A stretch of DNA of 64,000 nucleotides from Oreohelix idahoensis (GCA_024509875.1 JAMPIV010004463.1:372001-436000), one strand, 5' to 3'; shown: positions 12,901 through 27,900, counted from the stretch's first letter. The notes: generated from the letters alone by a model not told the origin. Translations and numbers: made by a program.

Positions 12901-15900
12901 ATTCTTGATTTAATGTGGCAACAATTTGGATGTTGTCATGTGATTTACTTACTTACTTAGTCGTTCCCCTTCTACCGTGAGGTGTAGAGGTTTGGAAGAG
13001 AGAGCGCCAGACCATTCTATCAGCTGTCTTCTTCCTGGCCTGGTTCCATTCTAGTCCTCGGTCCTTCAAAGATTGTCTAATGTTGTCCTCCCAGCGGACT
13101 CTGGGTCGTCCTGGAGGTCTGGATCCCTGGCTCTTTGTTTCCCATGCTTGTCGTGGTAGCCGATCTTCTCCCATTCTGCAGACATGGCCAAACCATCTTA
13201 GTTGGGACTGTTCTATTTGGGTCTGCAGTGGATGGGATTTTAGGCCTTGACGGATCGTCTGGTTGCGGACCATGTCTCTTCTTGTTACTTCAACCACTTT
13301 CCTCAGATACCTCATTTCTGAGGTTTGGATCTGGCTTTTGTGGGTTGTAGTCATTGCCCACGACTCGCATCCATATGTCAAGACTGGGACATAGGTGGAG
13401 CGGTATACAGCCATCTTCGTTTTCTTACCAACCTCTTTCTTGCTGAGGAATCCACGATTTATGGCCTGAAAAAGTCTCCCAGCCGCTGCTTTTCGAGTGG
13501 CCAACTCTTCTTTGATGCCTCCCTTTCGGTCTATAATAGCTCCGAGATATTTAAGTCATGTGATTTATTAAATCAAATTTTTTTTTTTTTTTTTTTAATG
13601 TAGCATCATCATTCCTTTCCATTCCCCATGGAACATAGGGCTGAAACAGTTGCTCTCCATCGATATCTATTCTGGGCTGTCTTTTTCAGCTGTGCCCAAG
13701 TCATTCCAATTTCCTTAGCCTCCTCTTCCACTGTTCTTCTCCAAGTTCTCCTTAGCTTCCCCACTCTTTTTTTTTTTCTTGTGGGTTCCAGTCAAGGGCA
13801 CCTCTGGCTATGCTTGATTGCTCTCTACGTATGTTCTATCCATCCCCACCTTAATTTCCATTTGTACTAGCTACTGCCCACATCTTTTCCTTAGCTCTAT
13901 ATTTGTTATTACATCTGGCCATCTTATATGGAGGATCCATCTATTTACAAATATCTGTAGTTTGGAGGTGATACTCTTTGAGACATGCCATGTCTCTGAG
14001 CCATACAGCAAGACTGACTTTACATTTGAGTCAAAGATTCTAATTTTGTTCTCTCTGGACATAGCTGAAGTGCGCCATTTGGATAAAATGTATTTCTAAT
14101 TTTGCATTCAAATTCAGAATCTTATCAAGTAAGCACACCATACTGCTCGTGGGTTAGAATGAGTTAAGAGTTGATGTTTTGAATTCTAGTGTGTAGTTTA
14201 GCTCCTGTTAACTCAAAAATTTTTTATAGCACCATCAATAAGAACCATTCACAAATACATACCTTGACAAATTTTTCCATCACCGCCAAATCCCTCCGGG
14301 CAAGCGGCACAGTAGTTGTCCAGGGAGGCATTACATGATGTATAGTTGTAACAGTTTGTACAGACATCCACTGGTTTCTCACAGAATTTACCTCCAACTC
14401 TCTCCCCACAGGCGCACAATAAATTGTTGACATTGCCTGTAATGATGATGAAAACAAAAGTTAGTCATGTTTTAAACATGACACTGACAACAAAATTCAT
14501 TCATTTCAATACCCTTTAGCTCCCCAAGGAGCAGAGTTTTCAACAAACACAAGCCAAGTCCTACTGTTACATGCCAGCAGCTCAAGTTCTTTCCATGTCT
14601 TCCACAGCAAAGACTGCCTTGTAATGCTTTCAACAGGTTTCCTCAATGTGTGTTCTATACATCACCAGTATCTTATCTCTTGTCTCTGTGATGGGGCCAT
14701 AATAAACACCCCAAAATCTCCCTGAAGTTCATATTTGTGTGTTTAGAAACTGAAGTTAATAGTCCAGCACCAGCCTGCTGCTTTGCGAGTGTGTGAGCGT
14801 AAATCACTATGCCAGCCTTGCATGATGTGGTTTTTTGGCGTATAGAATACAGGAACGCCACAGGCAGTTTGGTGAGATTCGCAGTAGAGGCAAGATGTGA
14901 GAAGAAGACACCCAGAGTCAGCAGAAGTTTGCACATGGCATGGAGGCAAGTGACATTATAATTTTAAGCAGATTATTTTCTAGTGAAATTACCATTATTT
15001 CCCTGTAGCTTTAGAATTATTTTCAGCGTGACTCGGTTCTAATGTTTGAGAGAATAGATAGATGTGTTTCCAAAGGAGATTTCTTTCAGGACATTATAAT
15101 TAGTTTTAAAGTTATAGATGAGTGAAAATATTGTGTGGATAGGTTTTATTAGTCATGTTAAGTCCAGATCACGGCTGTGAGAATATAGAAAAGGAACCTA
15201 TTTCATTCATGAAACCAGGCAGAGCAGCGATCTATTACTGAAATTGAGATAGTACGTATTAACTGTTTGGCAAGATGGCAGCACATGCGTTAATGTGCAT
15301 AAAGATGGCGTCTGTGACATTTTTAGTTACCACGTGCTAGAGGCCTTATGATGTTAAACTATTTATTATTTGGGAGCGCAATGGGCTAATTATAATGTTT
15401 GCTAGCTTTGTTAGTCCAAGAGTAATTTTATTTTATTCTTTGATGTGAAGGTAATTTAGTTAGTGTATTTCACGATAATTGATTATAATTCTACTATATA
15501 TTTTTAGGGGGTTAGACCTGTTTATTATTTGGTATTGGATGAAAATTGGTTTATTATAAGAGGTGCTATTTGAGTAGTACTTTTAATATAATTTTCTCTG
15601 CCAAGATAGTTTATTGTAGTGGAACTCAAAGTAAACGAATAATTTTATGGTGTTACTTTGAGATTAGTTACATCTGTTGTGTACACAGTTTTGTAGTGCT
15701 AAATGCCCTTTGAGAAGATGAATCTAGCTTTAGTTATTAAGATTTCTTGTGGGCGTAATGCCACCCCTTTGTGCGTGAAGGCACTTTGAGACATATGCGT
15801 TTCTCTGTTTGCTCCTTGCGGAGCATGGAGACACCAGTGCGGCTGGGTCCCAACGGAAGCCCGCACGAAGCATTTATATGCTATGGCAGTGGTTTGTTTC

Positions 15901-18900
15901 TGTAACAAAGTGTTTCATATGATGAGTTCCCAAGCTCATCAGTCGGCATATATGACATGCTTCAGAGTGCGGGGATGAATACTGATATGGATCAGTTGCG
16001 AGGTGGTAGTTTATGCTCATTAATGAGAGTATTCGATTTACACATCGTTGAATATTATTCTATGTCCATTTTATTATCATTTAATTGTTGTTATGTGTAG
16101 GGTCTACTTGGGAACAAATTATGTCTCTTCTCGCTCCTTATGGAGCATAGGACCACCGATGTGGCTGGCATCCTTATGGAGCATAGGGCCACCAGTGTGG
16201 CTGGCCTCCTGATGGATCATGGGGTCACCAATGTGGCTGGCCTCCACATGGAGACCATACAAAGCATTCAGATGCTCTTGCAGTAGTGGTTTTGGTAGCA
16301 ATCTGTGTTACATGGTGAGATTGCCAGCCTCATGCATAACACCATTCTAGTCTCATTAGACGACATGCATGGACTGAGTGTGTGTGTGTGCATGATAGCT
16401 GAATGTTTCAGGTGGCGTGGAAGAAGGACAGTTTGATGGGTGAAAGCATGGTGTTTCTCATTATTTAACTATTATGCTTTTAACTAGTCAGTGCTTTGTT
16501 TGCTTTTCAGATTAGCAATTGAGCACTGGCTGGGTGTTTTGTTTGTTTGGTGTTTGTTTAGCGTTCATTTATTTGGTTGTCGTCACTGATAGGGTTGTAT
16601 GAATAAATACAACCCCTGCCTTAGAATCAAGTTTTATATTTGTTCGGGTCGGGTGCGAGTGTGCAAGAAAGTGATCACATATCACAACAGCATCATCATC
16701 TCTCCCACACCCTATCACATCCCATTAGAACTTGCCGAGTTCTTGTCATCAGTTCCACATTAGTGACCTTGTCATTCCACTTTGTCTTGCAGAAACTATG
16801 TGAGGACAGCAAACTATAAGTCAGAAGAGTTCAGGACCACCACTGGTGTAAGACAAGGTGATATCCTGTCACCTTATCTTTTCATACTCCTCATGGATGA
16901 TGTTATCAAGTCATGTAAGGAGAGAACAAGAAAGTATTCAGTGGGGTACTGGAAGATGAGACAGGTATGTATTTCAGAGCTGGCATTTGCTGATGATGTT
17001 GCCCTGATTGCTAAATCAGAGCACATCTCCAATCCAACCTGCAAGTCTGGAAGGAAGAGCTGGAGAAGAGAGGGATGGTCATAAGCAGCTCTAAAACAAA
17101 ATCCATGGTGATATCATGAGAAGAAAGAAGACATCAGATTAAGCTGGGAGAACAGGTCCTGGAGCAGGTTGACCACTTTAAATACCTTGGTGCTATTATA
17201 GACTGAAAGGGAGGCATCAAAGAAGAGTTGGCCACTCGAAAAGCAGCAGCAGGGAGACTTTTTCAGGCCATAAATCGAGGATTCCTCAGCAAGAGAGAGG
17301 TTGGTAAGAAAACGAAGATGGCTGTATACCGCTCCACCTATGTCCCAGTCTTGACATATGGATGCGAGTCATGGGCAATGACTACAACCAACAAAAGCCA
17401 GATCCAAACCTCAGAAATGAGGTATCTGAGGAAGGTGGTTGAAGTAACAAGAAGAGACATGGCTCGCAACCAGACCATAAGTCAAGGCCTAAAATCCCAC
17501 CCCCTGCAGACCCAAGTAGAACAGTCCCAACTAAGATGGTTTGGCCATGTCTGCAGAATGGGAGAAGATCGGCTACCACGACAAGCATGGGAAACAAAGA
17601 GCCAGGGATCCAGACCCCCAGAGTCCGCTGGGAGGACAACATTAGACAATCTTTGAAGGACTGAGGACTAGAATGGAACCAGGCCAGGAGGAAGACAGCC
17701 GATAGGATAGTCTGGCGCTCTCTCTTCCAAACCTCTACACCTCACGGTAGAAGGGGAACAACTAAGTAAGTAAGTCATTCCACTTCAATCCTTATATTCT
17801 ACGTCAGCACCGATTTATGAAAGTCTGTAGCTTTTTGGTTGTTGTTTTTGTTTCTCCCCCATTTTTCAGAGCCATAATAATAGGACTGATTAGACTGATT
17901 ATTTTTGTGCCCAAAGTCACTCAAAATGTGTTCAAATTCTAAATGTACCACATTCGATTCCAAGTAGAGGGAACATAAATCTTTTCTGAGAAATAAACAT
18001 TAGAAAACATAACGACAGAATGCTAGAGATGGATCTCGTTAAAATCCTTTTAGTTATTGTTATTGTTGTCACTGCACTCTGGGCAAACTCATAAGTGCTC
18101 AGTCTCCCTTAGCAAATACATGCCAGATGCATCCTCTCATACATCCATCCCTGTTGGCCTTATATTTGATGCCAAATTCCAGCAATCTTAGCCTTGATGA
18201 TTCATCTATTGCAGTATCATTCTCTAACAGGTGATCATTAATTCCCCTCAGTATCTCTCCTTTATCCATGTTCAATGTACCTTCTATGTATGCTCTTGAA
18301 TCTAGTCTATCAGCTCTTTCATTGCCGCATACCCCTGCATGGCCAGGACAGTAGATAAACACCATTTTCTGAAGATTCAAGGCTTCTTTGGAGGTTTTCC
18401 ATTTATGCCTGAGCCATCCACTTTGGACCTTCCGAAGTATGGATTGTGAGTCTGATACAACAACTGCCCTTGTTAGTTTTCTCCTTTTAGATAACACCAC
18501 AAAGTTGATACCTTGTTTTTTAATTGACATCACAAAGCATAGTGGTAGGTCTAGACAGGGACAGTTACATCTAATCCTTCAAAACAATTAATACTAACAA
18601 AAATGACTAACACTGTGGGTAAATCAGAAACAATATGCAGACTTTTACCCAGCCTTTGTGATGCAAAAGAATTCATACTGCTCTCATACGAATTCCAGGG
18701 TTAGATCTCCAACCAAGTCCCTGATGCACCTCCACATTGTGCACCCTGGAAACGGCCAACCTTTGAGTTGCTAGACCAATGCTCAGGGATCAAGTAGCTA
18801 CACTAAACTGGCCCAACATCACAATTTCCCTTATGGTAAAACATGCTGGAAAAACAGGCAAGCAAATGCAGTTGAGGTTCAAAAATATGTAAAAGAGACG

Positions 18901-21900
18901 TGAAAGCTTTGGAGAGAAATCCATCAAAATAGGAGGACAACTGCTGACTGTACCAAGTGGAGATGCTCACTATGGTGCCACCTCAGATTAGGCAAAAAGA
19001 AGCTCTTACGCACCAGCAGCAGAGAAAAGAATATGCCGAAAGGAACTCTAGGCAAAATTTCAACCAAAAAAAAAAAAAAAAGCTGAGGGCTATCACCTCA
19101 AGGACACGTCATCCCCATAGTCAGTTATGACTGGAGGGGCCTACTACATCTAAAACATGTTGAGAACCCAGCAGTGCACACTGAGCTCGGCAGAATCACT
19201 TGAACCTCTGACCTAACTAAGGCTCTTATCTGGTTAGCTGCATGAGGAGGACCTCAAACATGTGTTGATTGCAGGATAATGATGTTGAAAAAACTAACTA
19301 CATTGTGACAAACTAAATGATCATGTTGGTGGTGAAAATAAAAGGTTGAACAGAAGGAATTTGAGAGAACCTGATGAAGACCTATGCTTTGCAGGGATTG
19401 AAAGGTAATGAATGTCGATGGTGAAAACAAGAAGGTAGTACTCATGATGATAAGAAAGTTATGGCAGAGATCATGATAATGGTAATTACAAAGAAAATGA
19501 TGCTTCACCATATACTTTTTCACATTTTCTGTCCACTAACCTCTTCCGACTCTGTCATTATTTAGATAAGACACCATTGTTGAACTGTTGTTTGTTGATG
19601 CACTTTGTTGACACTGATGTAGCTGCTCACATAAACACAGATTTATGGTTGGAGCATATTCATCTGACAACCTATCAACTGTAGCATAGAACTTCAGATT
19701 TCTGGGGTAAGTCTGCATTCTTAGTTTTGCCAAAGCTGCACTGACATTCCAGGTAAATGTGTCATTGTCTGAAGAAAAAAAATATACAGTAAAAACATTT
19801 TTGTTTAAAAATATATAATTCTTGGGAGTAAAAAATTTTCTTCTTTCAACTTCTCAAAGAGCATAGGCCTTCAGCAAATTTACACCAAATCTTCCTGTCC
19901 CGTGCCGTCTGCTCAAGGTCTTTACATGTCTTCTTCCGTCCCCTTCTTGTCTATCTCTTCTCTCCAAATGTCCCTTGGTCTTCCTCTACTTCTTTTATCC
20001 TAAGGATTCCAGAACAGGAACTGTCTGGTTCAGGGACTGTCTGGTTCAGGAACTGTCTGGTTCAGGGACTGTCTGATTATGCTATTAACAGGTTTTATCA
20101 ATGTGTGTCCTATCCATCTCCATCAATTTCTCATTTCTTGTTCCACTAGTTCTTGTCACCCTACTCCACCTCTAAGTGGTGGTCCTGGAAACAGGACCCT
20201 ACTCCACCTCTAAGTGGTGGTCCTGGAAACAGGCTGCATCACTGCAGTCTGGCTGAGAGAGTAGGGATCGAAGAGGGAAGGCAAACCCAGTCCCAAAAGA
20301 TGCCGTGCGGAAGTCGGTTGTGTCAGGCCGAAAGGCGCAAATATCACAGCTTCACTGTAAACGGTGACACAATGCAACCAACGTCCTTTTCAGGACAAAC
20401 GAGGAAGGAAGAAGAAGTATTTTAATTTTGTCCGGCATCTGACAACGGTTATAGGACAGATGTGCCAGGTCATCAGCAAATTCTGGAAGTAAAATATGAT
20501 ATAAATCTTGTAGTTTCATAATATAGATCCGTAACCTTTCATTCGAACACCTAAAAACTTAACCTTTAGCACGCTGCGGTCGACAAATGTCGACAAAGGT
20601 AATCTATGCTCATCCTGCTGTTGTCGACATATGTCGACTGCAGCATGCTACGTTTTTTAGCATTAGAATATGTGTACACGTGACTACACCCCCGGATGTT
20701 AAGTTTTAAACTTATCTGAGAGAGTTAGCTTCCGTTTCCGATCTTCTTTAGTAATGGGTGCATCCGCGTTTATTTTCTGTGAATTTTTTTAATCGAAATA
20801 AATCGGCATCGAACACGCGGCCATTTTCGCTCTAATTTTATTGGATTCTGACGCCATGCGGTGGGGTTGAGATTTTTGTCTTTATAAGCGCTGATATCGA
20901 TTCTCAGAATATGTTTGATGGCCGAGATGGAAACGAAAGTAGAATGGCATTGCTAGTATGTATAATTTTAGGGGTTAGGATTAGGAATATCGGAAAGGTT
21001 TAGGATTACGGCCGAATGTCACTGCTGACGAGAGCGTTTGTTGCTTTGCTACTGATGATGGGTGTAACGAAAAGATCGTCATTTGATTTGTATTGGTCAA
21101 ATGACTTTCATTGAGATGCAAGGGATATGGACTCTTCGTTTGCTGATTATTTGTTTTAAATATTTTTTTTAATTTTAAAATTAAAAATTTATTTTATTTT
21201 ATTATTTTACATTTTTTTTTCTTTTTTTTTCATCTTTCCTTTCCTCTCTTCCTATCACATATAACATGTACACAAAACTCATTGATAGTTCCTATCTTTA
21301 GCTTGTTGAATAAATGGTATCTCAATCTGTTGTGGCCAGTGCAGAGTCTGAACACTAAAACTTGTTCTCATCTGTTGAGCTGGTAGTATGCATCATTTTG
21401 TGTGTGACCTGGATGCTCTACATCCCATTTGTTTCTGTATCAGATTCTGATAAAACTCTTTGCCTCCTCGAAAGTTATGCTTGCATCAGGCTGAGGTAGA
21501 TTTCCACCTTCCTTTGCCAATCTGTCAGCCTCTTCATTGCAGGTGATGTTACAATGAGATGGGATCCATTGAATCACAACACTTTTGAATCGTTGACATA
21601 GTTTGTGGAGCACTATTCTGAGGTCATCAAGGTCTGCAGTATTTTGGCTTTTCAACGCTGCAAATACTGACTGAACATTGGTAAAGTAAACAACTTGTCT
21701 CTCTGAGCTTTCATCTGTTATTATAACCTCTGCTGCAGTTTTTAAGGCCTCTGCCTCTGCTCTGAAGTTACTTGAGTATTGTCTTGTTGCCACAAGATTC
21801 TTCAAAAGCAAACATCTCGAGTCAAACTTCATCCTTCAATGACATTATACATAAAGTTCCAAATCACTCATGACTAGTACTGTAAATTTATTCCAAGCAA

Positions 21901-24900
21901 TTTGAAGATTTCATAAGCAGACATATAAATGGAAGCTTGCGTAGAATAGAATCATTGAAGTGCTATGATAAGGTTGCCAATGTGGAACTGATGACAAGAA
22001 CCAGTGGAACAAGAGATGAGAAGAAGTATTTTGCATCTTCATCGTATGACACAAGGTAACAGCTTGCTTTCAGGAATTATATTCTTTTTATTTATTTTCT
22101 CAATTTTCTTACTTAGCTCTTGCTATCTTTCCTTTCCCCGATGAAGACTTTGTGGCCACGGTTTAGGCCATTATCTTTGCCCTTTGTCCAATTAAGATGA
22201 ATTACTTTATTTCCATTTTTTTTTTTAAATTAACCAATCAGAAATAGCTTGGTAAAATGCATGATGGTTACTCTTTTCTTTCTTCTTTTTTAAAAATGTA
22301 TACCACTTAGGTGGCAACCATCCTGTGCTCTTGCAGCGGTAGTTTCTGTGCCAATTTGTTTCACATGATGCAACAATCATTGATATTAGCTACTTCCTAC
22401 AAGATGCCTGAGGGATAAGGGGTTCTATTTTTTCACTGTCTTCTCAAAGACCCCTGGAAGCCACACAGGTTAGTTACAGTTGTGACTGTAAACTGCAGTG
22501 CAGGGGAAAGAGAAGAGATCCACTATATACCATAGTGCAGGAAAGAGAAGAGATCCAATCTACCAATGTTAAAGAGCCAATCAATTTGAACTTGAGTCAC
22601 CACAATGACTCGCCTCAAGACTTGTCTCACAAGCTTTATATTAGCAACTTGACTCGAGACTTGCCAATTTTGGTGAACCAACTCTTCTTACAGGGGTAGT
22701 ATTTCTAAAATGCAATACTGAAAAATAAAAACTGTTATTGAGTAATTTTTTGTAAAAATATCATTTGATCAAATAAAAGCAGCCAGTACATAAACATTAA
22801 AAATAGAGTTTGTTCATTATTTTGTTATAGTGATTTGTATGAGTTTTTAAAATAAATGTGATTGTGGCTATAACTAGTTTTAAATTTAAAAAATATATTA
22901 CGAGATATGAGACTCGATTTATTAGGAGAGACTTGAAGACAACTCTGCTAACTAATAAATGAATTGTTTCCCTTTGCTTTGACTTAAAATTTTCAACAAA
23001 CTCCTTGAATTACAAAATAAACTAAAATAAAACAGCAATAATCAGAAACCTGGCAGAGAAAAGCAAGTTTACTCTAAACAATAAATATAACTTACCCAGA
23101 AGAGTGCCACTGATGTTTTGAAAATCATGCACAACAGTGAAGTTTACACTCATGCCACTTTGTACTACCAGCTTCAAAGTGTATGGATAAGAACTATTAT
23201 TATCAATGTGAATGCTGTATTCAGAGTTGGCAAACTTGGGTGCTTTACTGGCTGAAAGATTGGAGATAAAAAAAAGTAGAAAGAGTCAGCTCAACGTAAT
23301 TCTAAATTTTTCTGTTTAGAGTCTTTGCTGATCAAGTAATTATAAAAATTCAATTTTCATGAGATGACCGAACCACTTAATTTTCTGTCTCTATAAATCT
23401 GATGCGTGATGTAGCTCCTACAATTCCTTTTGATGTCAGCATTTCTCATTCTGCCTCTCCTGGCAACATTAATGGCCTTTCTTAAACATCTCATCTCAAA
23501 GGATTTGATTTTCCTCTCCTATGCTTTGGTCAGGGACTATGTTTGACACTGATAGCAAAGAGTTGGTAAGAAGATACTATTTATCAGCTGCCATTTAGTT
23601 TCCATACCAAAATCCCAATGTTTGAGTAGTTGGTTAGTCATCTCACTGGCTTTTTGACGTTTTGTGTTAATTTCTCTCTCAAGTCTTTCATTTTCTGTAA
23701 AATTATTTCCATGTATTCAAACTTTGGAACCTGTTTAAACCTATAGTTATTGACATATAATGTTAAGTGGGCCTGGCGATCTGCTGATCTTCATAGTTTT
23801 GGTTGAAATGAACAATAGTGGGATGTGTTCTTTGAATCCAAATAAATCGCCAACGTCGTTAGGATTAAGATAATAGTTAGGATTTAGTTTAGGATTCCTA
23901 AAACTAACCCATACTCGTACCCCTTTTTACTGCGTCATAATTTTTTTTAAAGCTGTATTGAACAGGTGGCCCACTATTCTTCTTTCAAAAATCAGTTAAT
24001 CAAATAATATCTTGAGGATGAAGTTAGAGACAATTTACAGCTTCTGATGAAGTTTTGTTTAGACAGTAGGAGACGGGCAGCAAGAGGAGGAAATAAGAAC
24101 ATCTGCAAAAATGAGGAATAAGTGTTCCAGCTATTGCCAGAATTTAGGACCTCTTCTTCAAGGTAGCGATCATCATGTCTCTCCACCTATTCCTGTCTCC
24201 AGCACTATTTATCAATTCTGTTGTTGACTTCATTCCATGCCATGATGTCAAACTGTCAATGAATTTTCACTCTTTGTTATCCTGTCTTTTTTCCCCCTCA
24301 ATCTTTCCTATTGTCACAAATATATTCCAGCTTTCTTCTGATCATAATGAGAAAATGGACTGCTTCTTTCAGGACTATCCTCATTAATATTTTTAACTGT
24401 CCATGGTATATGTGATGCTACACTGTATTTCTGACTTTCATCAGGCCCAATTCTGTTTTGAGTTTCACCATTTCTCTTCTCTTTGTAATTATATGGGTTT
24501 GCCTTGTTCTTCTCATGTGAATATATATCGTGTTTGGTAATTTTGAGTAGGAAAATTAAACGGGTTCGTTTTATGATGGTAGGTTTATTTTATTCTAGCA
24601 TCAGTTTTACCCTCTTCTGTATTTTTCGCGATTCCCGTAGATTTCACTGTTTACGAAAATCGATATTTTCGGGCACTCCTGTATGACGCGTCAGTAGCAC
24701 GAGGTTATCACGTAATGTGACGCAATTTTGCGGACACGCGGTATTTGATTTTCCTAGCGCTGCCATTGGTCCGCGATTTGCGTAGGAAGGGAAATCCGCG
24801 TGGGCGGTTTCTCTTGTATATAATGAGAGAGGAAACGGCGGCCTAGGTCTCTGAAGAAATAATTGCCTGGCCGTAGGACTACGTAATTTATCGTTCTCCA

Positions 24901-27900
24901 CTGTGGGAATAACCAACGATAATAGCGAGTCTCGGCGAAACAGTGGGGAGCATAATTTTGTCAAATAAAATTATCCACGGCAAAAGACATATCTCAGGGT
25001 CAGAGTACTTGAGTATCGTCAGGAGCCAAAGAAAAGTACCCTATGGTCTCTGGCAGTGAAGTCCCTACGCTTCAGCTGGACGGAGGTTTATTTATCATAC
25101 AGCCGAGAGCATCGCTATTATAGTCTCTAGCAATGGCAGGTGGCCGGGAGACCGGTTTCAATTTCATACAGCCAGAAATCAAAGCCTTGTTTTCCTCTAA
25201 CTCCGGAGCGGGTTAAAAGAGGGAAATTATTCAGCGGCAGTGAAGATTTCGACAGTAAATCAAGCACCGAATTCAGGAGCAGGGGAGAGGGTTAACATCC
25301 CTGGGTCCTGATAGTAGAGAAGAGAGTAGCGGAGACGCCGCGTCATCAGTCCTCGAGTGTTAGAGAGACACTGAGACCAAGAGAGAGAGATCGAGAAGGA
25401 GGGAGAAAATAGACAGGACCAGTAGGGTCTGTTCAGTATCCATTGGACGGATAGACACTGAGTCTGCTTTCGAAAAAAAAACCAAGTCTATTATGTTAGC
25501 AATTCTTGTGGTGTAGTTATCAGCGCATATCGCCTAACAAGTAGAAAGCTGTGTAGCCGTTCGTTGAGGAAGAGTCACCAGGACTAAGACAGTAGAAATT
25601 TATTAGTGTTAGAGAGTGGAGGCTAAAGTTGACAGCCCCACCAAATTAGATTTGGTTTAAATCACTAACCATTTTTATTGTTCCTCAGCAGGGTGACAGA
25701 AAGAGTGAATGTGATTTGGGGTTTTTTTTGTCTCTCTCTCAATTTAATTGTTACTTTGGTTTTTCCAGGCCGTGCAACAGTGCACGCTATCGACTGACTT
25801 GATGACGTATGATGCCATTTTATGTTTTTCTTGTATGTAAATAAATATATATATTATATTTACTGGATCAGCTTCTATTCTATACTATACCTACATGTGG
25901 TCTGTATAGTGGTGTCTGTGGTCGTATTTATACACCTTATCTCCTTGTGTGTCAAGGCAGTCAGAGGAGGGCGAGACTATAGCCAGTCTAAAGTCACGAA
26001 GCGGAAAGGGGAGATTCAAATCCTGGTTCTATCCCTTGAGCCAATAGTCTCATCTGTCGACAGGCATGTCATTTTCCATCTAAATTCTATTTTCTCAGAC
26101 TTTCTCATACTAGGGTCTTGCTTTCATTCAGGCACACTCTATAAAAGTAAAACCACTTCGTGACAAGTGGGCGGCAATCGTCCGGGATCATTCTGTTGAG
26201 ATCAATTCTGTGATCTACATTCATAGATTGTCTCTATAGAAAGTTTTCTGAGAATAGATTTTCTTTAAATATCCCCTAGACTTGAGCTATACTAGAACTG
26301 ATCCAGTTATAGGTTTTTCCACAGGTTGCAGTCTAGTAGATTTTGTGGTAATTTTGATTTACATGACTTAGTGGTAATTGATGGCATACCGACATATTTT
26401 TCTTTAACAGGAAGGTAATTTCGGGTTTTTGGTAGCTTGTTAACAAAAATTTTTTCAGGTTATTGTTCAGACTTGATGCTAGTCTGAGTTCGGGTTTTTG
26501 GAACAGCGGTTAACGAGGGAGTATTTTATATTGCGTAACAGGTTGTTCCTTCTCTTTTCCTTTTCTGTCATTTTCTGTCAGTTGTGAACTTACAGCAGTT
26601 TACAGGTAAGATGGCGGATATGGCGAAATTACGAGCTGCATGGCGTGACGCGGCCCAGGACATGGGAATAGATAAAGAGGAGACAAAAGCCTACATGATC
26701 AGAGAAAATGATAGGCATAATCAACGGGAACTTGAGGAAAGGCAAAGGATAGCCGCCGCCGAAGCAGCGAAAGAGGAGAGGGCAGCCGCCGCAGAAGCAG
26801 CGAAAGAGGAGAGGGCAGCCGCCACAGAAGCAGCAAAAGAGGAAAGGATAGCCGCCGCAGAACCAGCAAAGGAAGAAAGGGAAGCACAAGAGAGGGAGAA
26901 GGCAGCAGAGAGACAGCATGAACTTGCCCTGCGTTCTCTGGAACTGCAGTACCGATCTTCGGAAGGCAGTTCAGCTAATGGAGATTCTCCTGGAGCAGGA
27001 GCAACAGACACCTCAGGAAACGGAGGGCCCCGGATGGCAGCCATGAGCTTCCCATTTGACTCGTTCCCTAACGGGAATGAGAAGATTGACGTGTTCTTGG
27101 AGAAATTTCAAAGAATGGCAAAGGCATACGGGTTGGATGAGTCTTTGGTGCCTAAAATTATCGCAATCACTCAAAGGTCATGCGTATGAAGTTTACAACA
27201 AGCTGCTCATAGATGATCAGAACAACTTTGAGGCACTGCGAAACGCTTTGTTGCAAAGATTTCAATGGACACCCCGCAAATGCCAAACCATGTTCAGGGA
27301 GAGCAGGCCGGAGAAGGGAGAGAGTTTTGCTCAGTTTGCAGAGCGAGTGAGAAATTACCTTACCCGGTGGAGGGAACTGTCAGGACTGACGAAAACTTTT
27401 GAAGGGTTGGAAGAGTTAGTTCTGTGTGAGCAGATAAAGGCTAACATGTCTCCTGACTTGAGGCGGTATCTGGCGGAGCAGGGTGCCCAGCAACTCGATC
27501 AGATTATCGTGTTCGCCGAAAGGTACCAGACAGCACAGGCCGAAGTACTGGGACAGAAATGGAAAAACCCAGACCTGCCAGCCCCAGACAAAGGAGCTTC
27601 ATCATCGCAGTCGGCTACTTCGCCAGCTCATCAGCAACCAGGGCCTTCTCGCAAGGAGCCTCATTCTGGTCATAACTTGCGCCCCCAGCAGCATAACAGA
27701 GCACCAACAACAACCTCTCAGGAACCCGCTAGGAACAGAGGAGATAATGAGAGGTATTGTCAGAATTGTAGAACCACTTCCCACTGGACATCCCGGTGCA
27801 TGAACAAACCCCCAGCTCATCATGCAGCTTGTTTAAGGCCGGTGAGATGGACTAAAGGGAATAAATGGGAACCAGTCCAGGCAGAGAAGTTGTTCTCTAA

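Larger units (their letters stand above)
14687..16719. mobile_element. 2-kb LTR-like insertion (possible solo LTR)
   Basis: The ends are inverted (TGTGATGGGG at 14687, CCCTATCACA ending 16719). It interrupts LINE-A at its TTGTTCC site; the flanks TCTC and TCCC are compatible with a decayed 4-5 bp duplication. An AATAAATACAACC signal occurs near 16600. It carries two SINE-B copies. There are no gag/pol motifs. Orientation is unresolved. Confidence 0.6.
14505..17925 (-). mobile_element. LINE-A 3' end split twice by later insertions
   Basis: LINE-A antisense pieces lie at 14505-14686, 16720-16782 and 17774-17925. Together they read in the order of the uninterrupted copy at 63452-64000. The breaks are filled by an LTR-like element and by LINE-C. 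Confidence 0.82.

Noticed and set aside
20159..20425. 90-aa ORF as a small gene
   Set aside because: Lies in SINE-6, homologous to a non-coding antisense copy at 63045, with a 39-bp duplication in the head.
24644..24964. 106-aa antisense ORF conserved in both LTRs (also at 29115-29435)
   Set aside because: The LTRs are almost identical because of recent insertion, so conservation of the frame carries no information. No domain or family signature is visible.
26584..26610. Alternative upstream start of gag
   Set aside because: No ATG at that place; the ATG at 26611 opens the charged domain directly.
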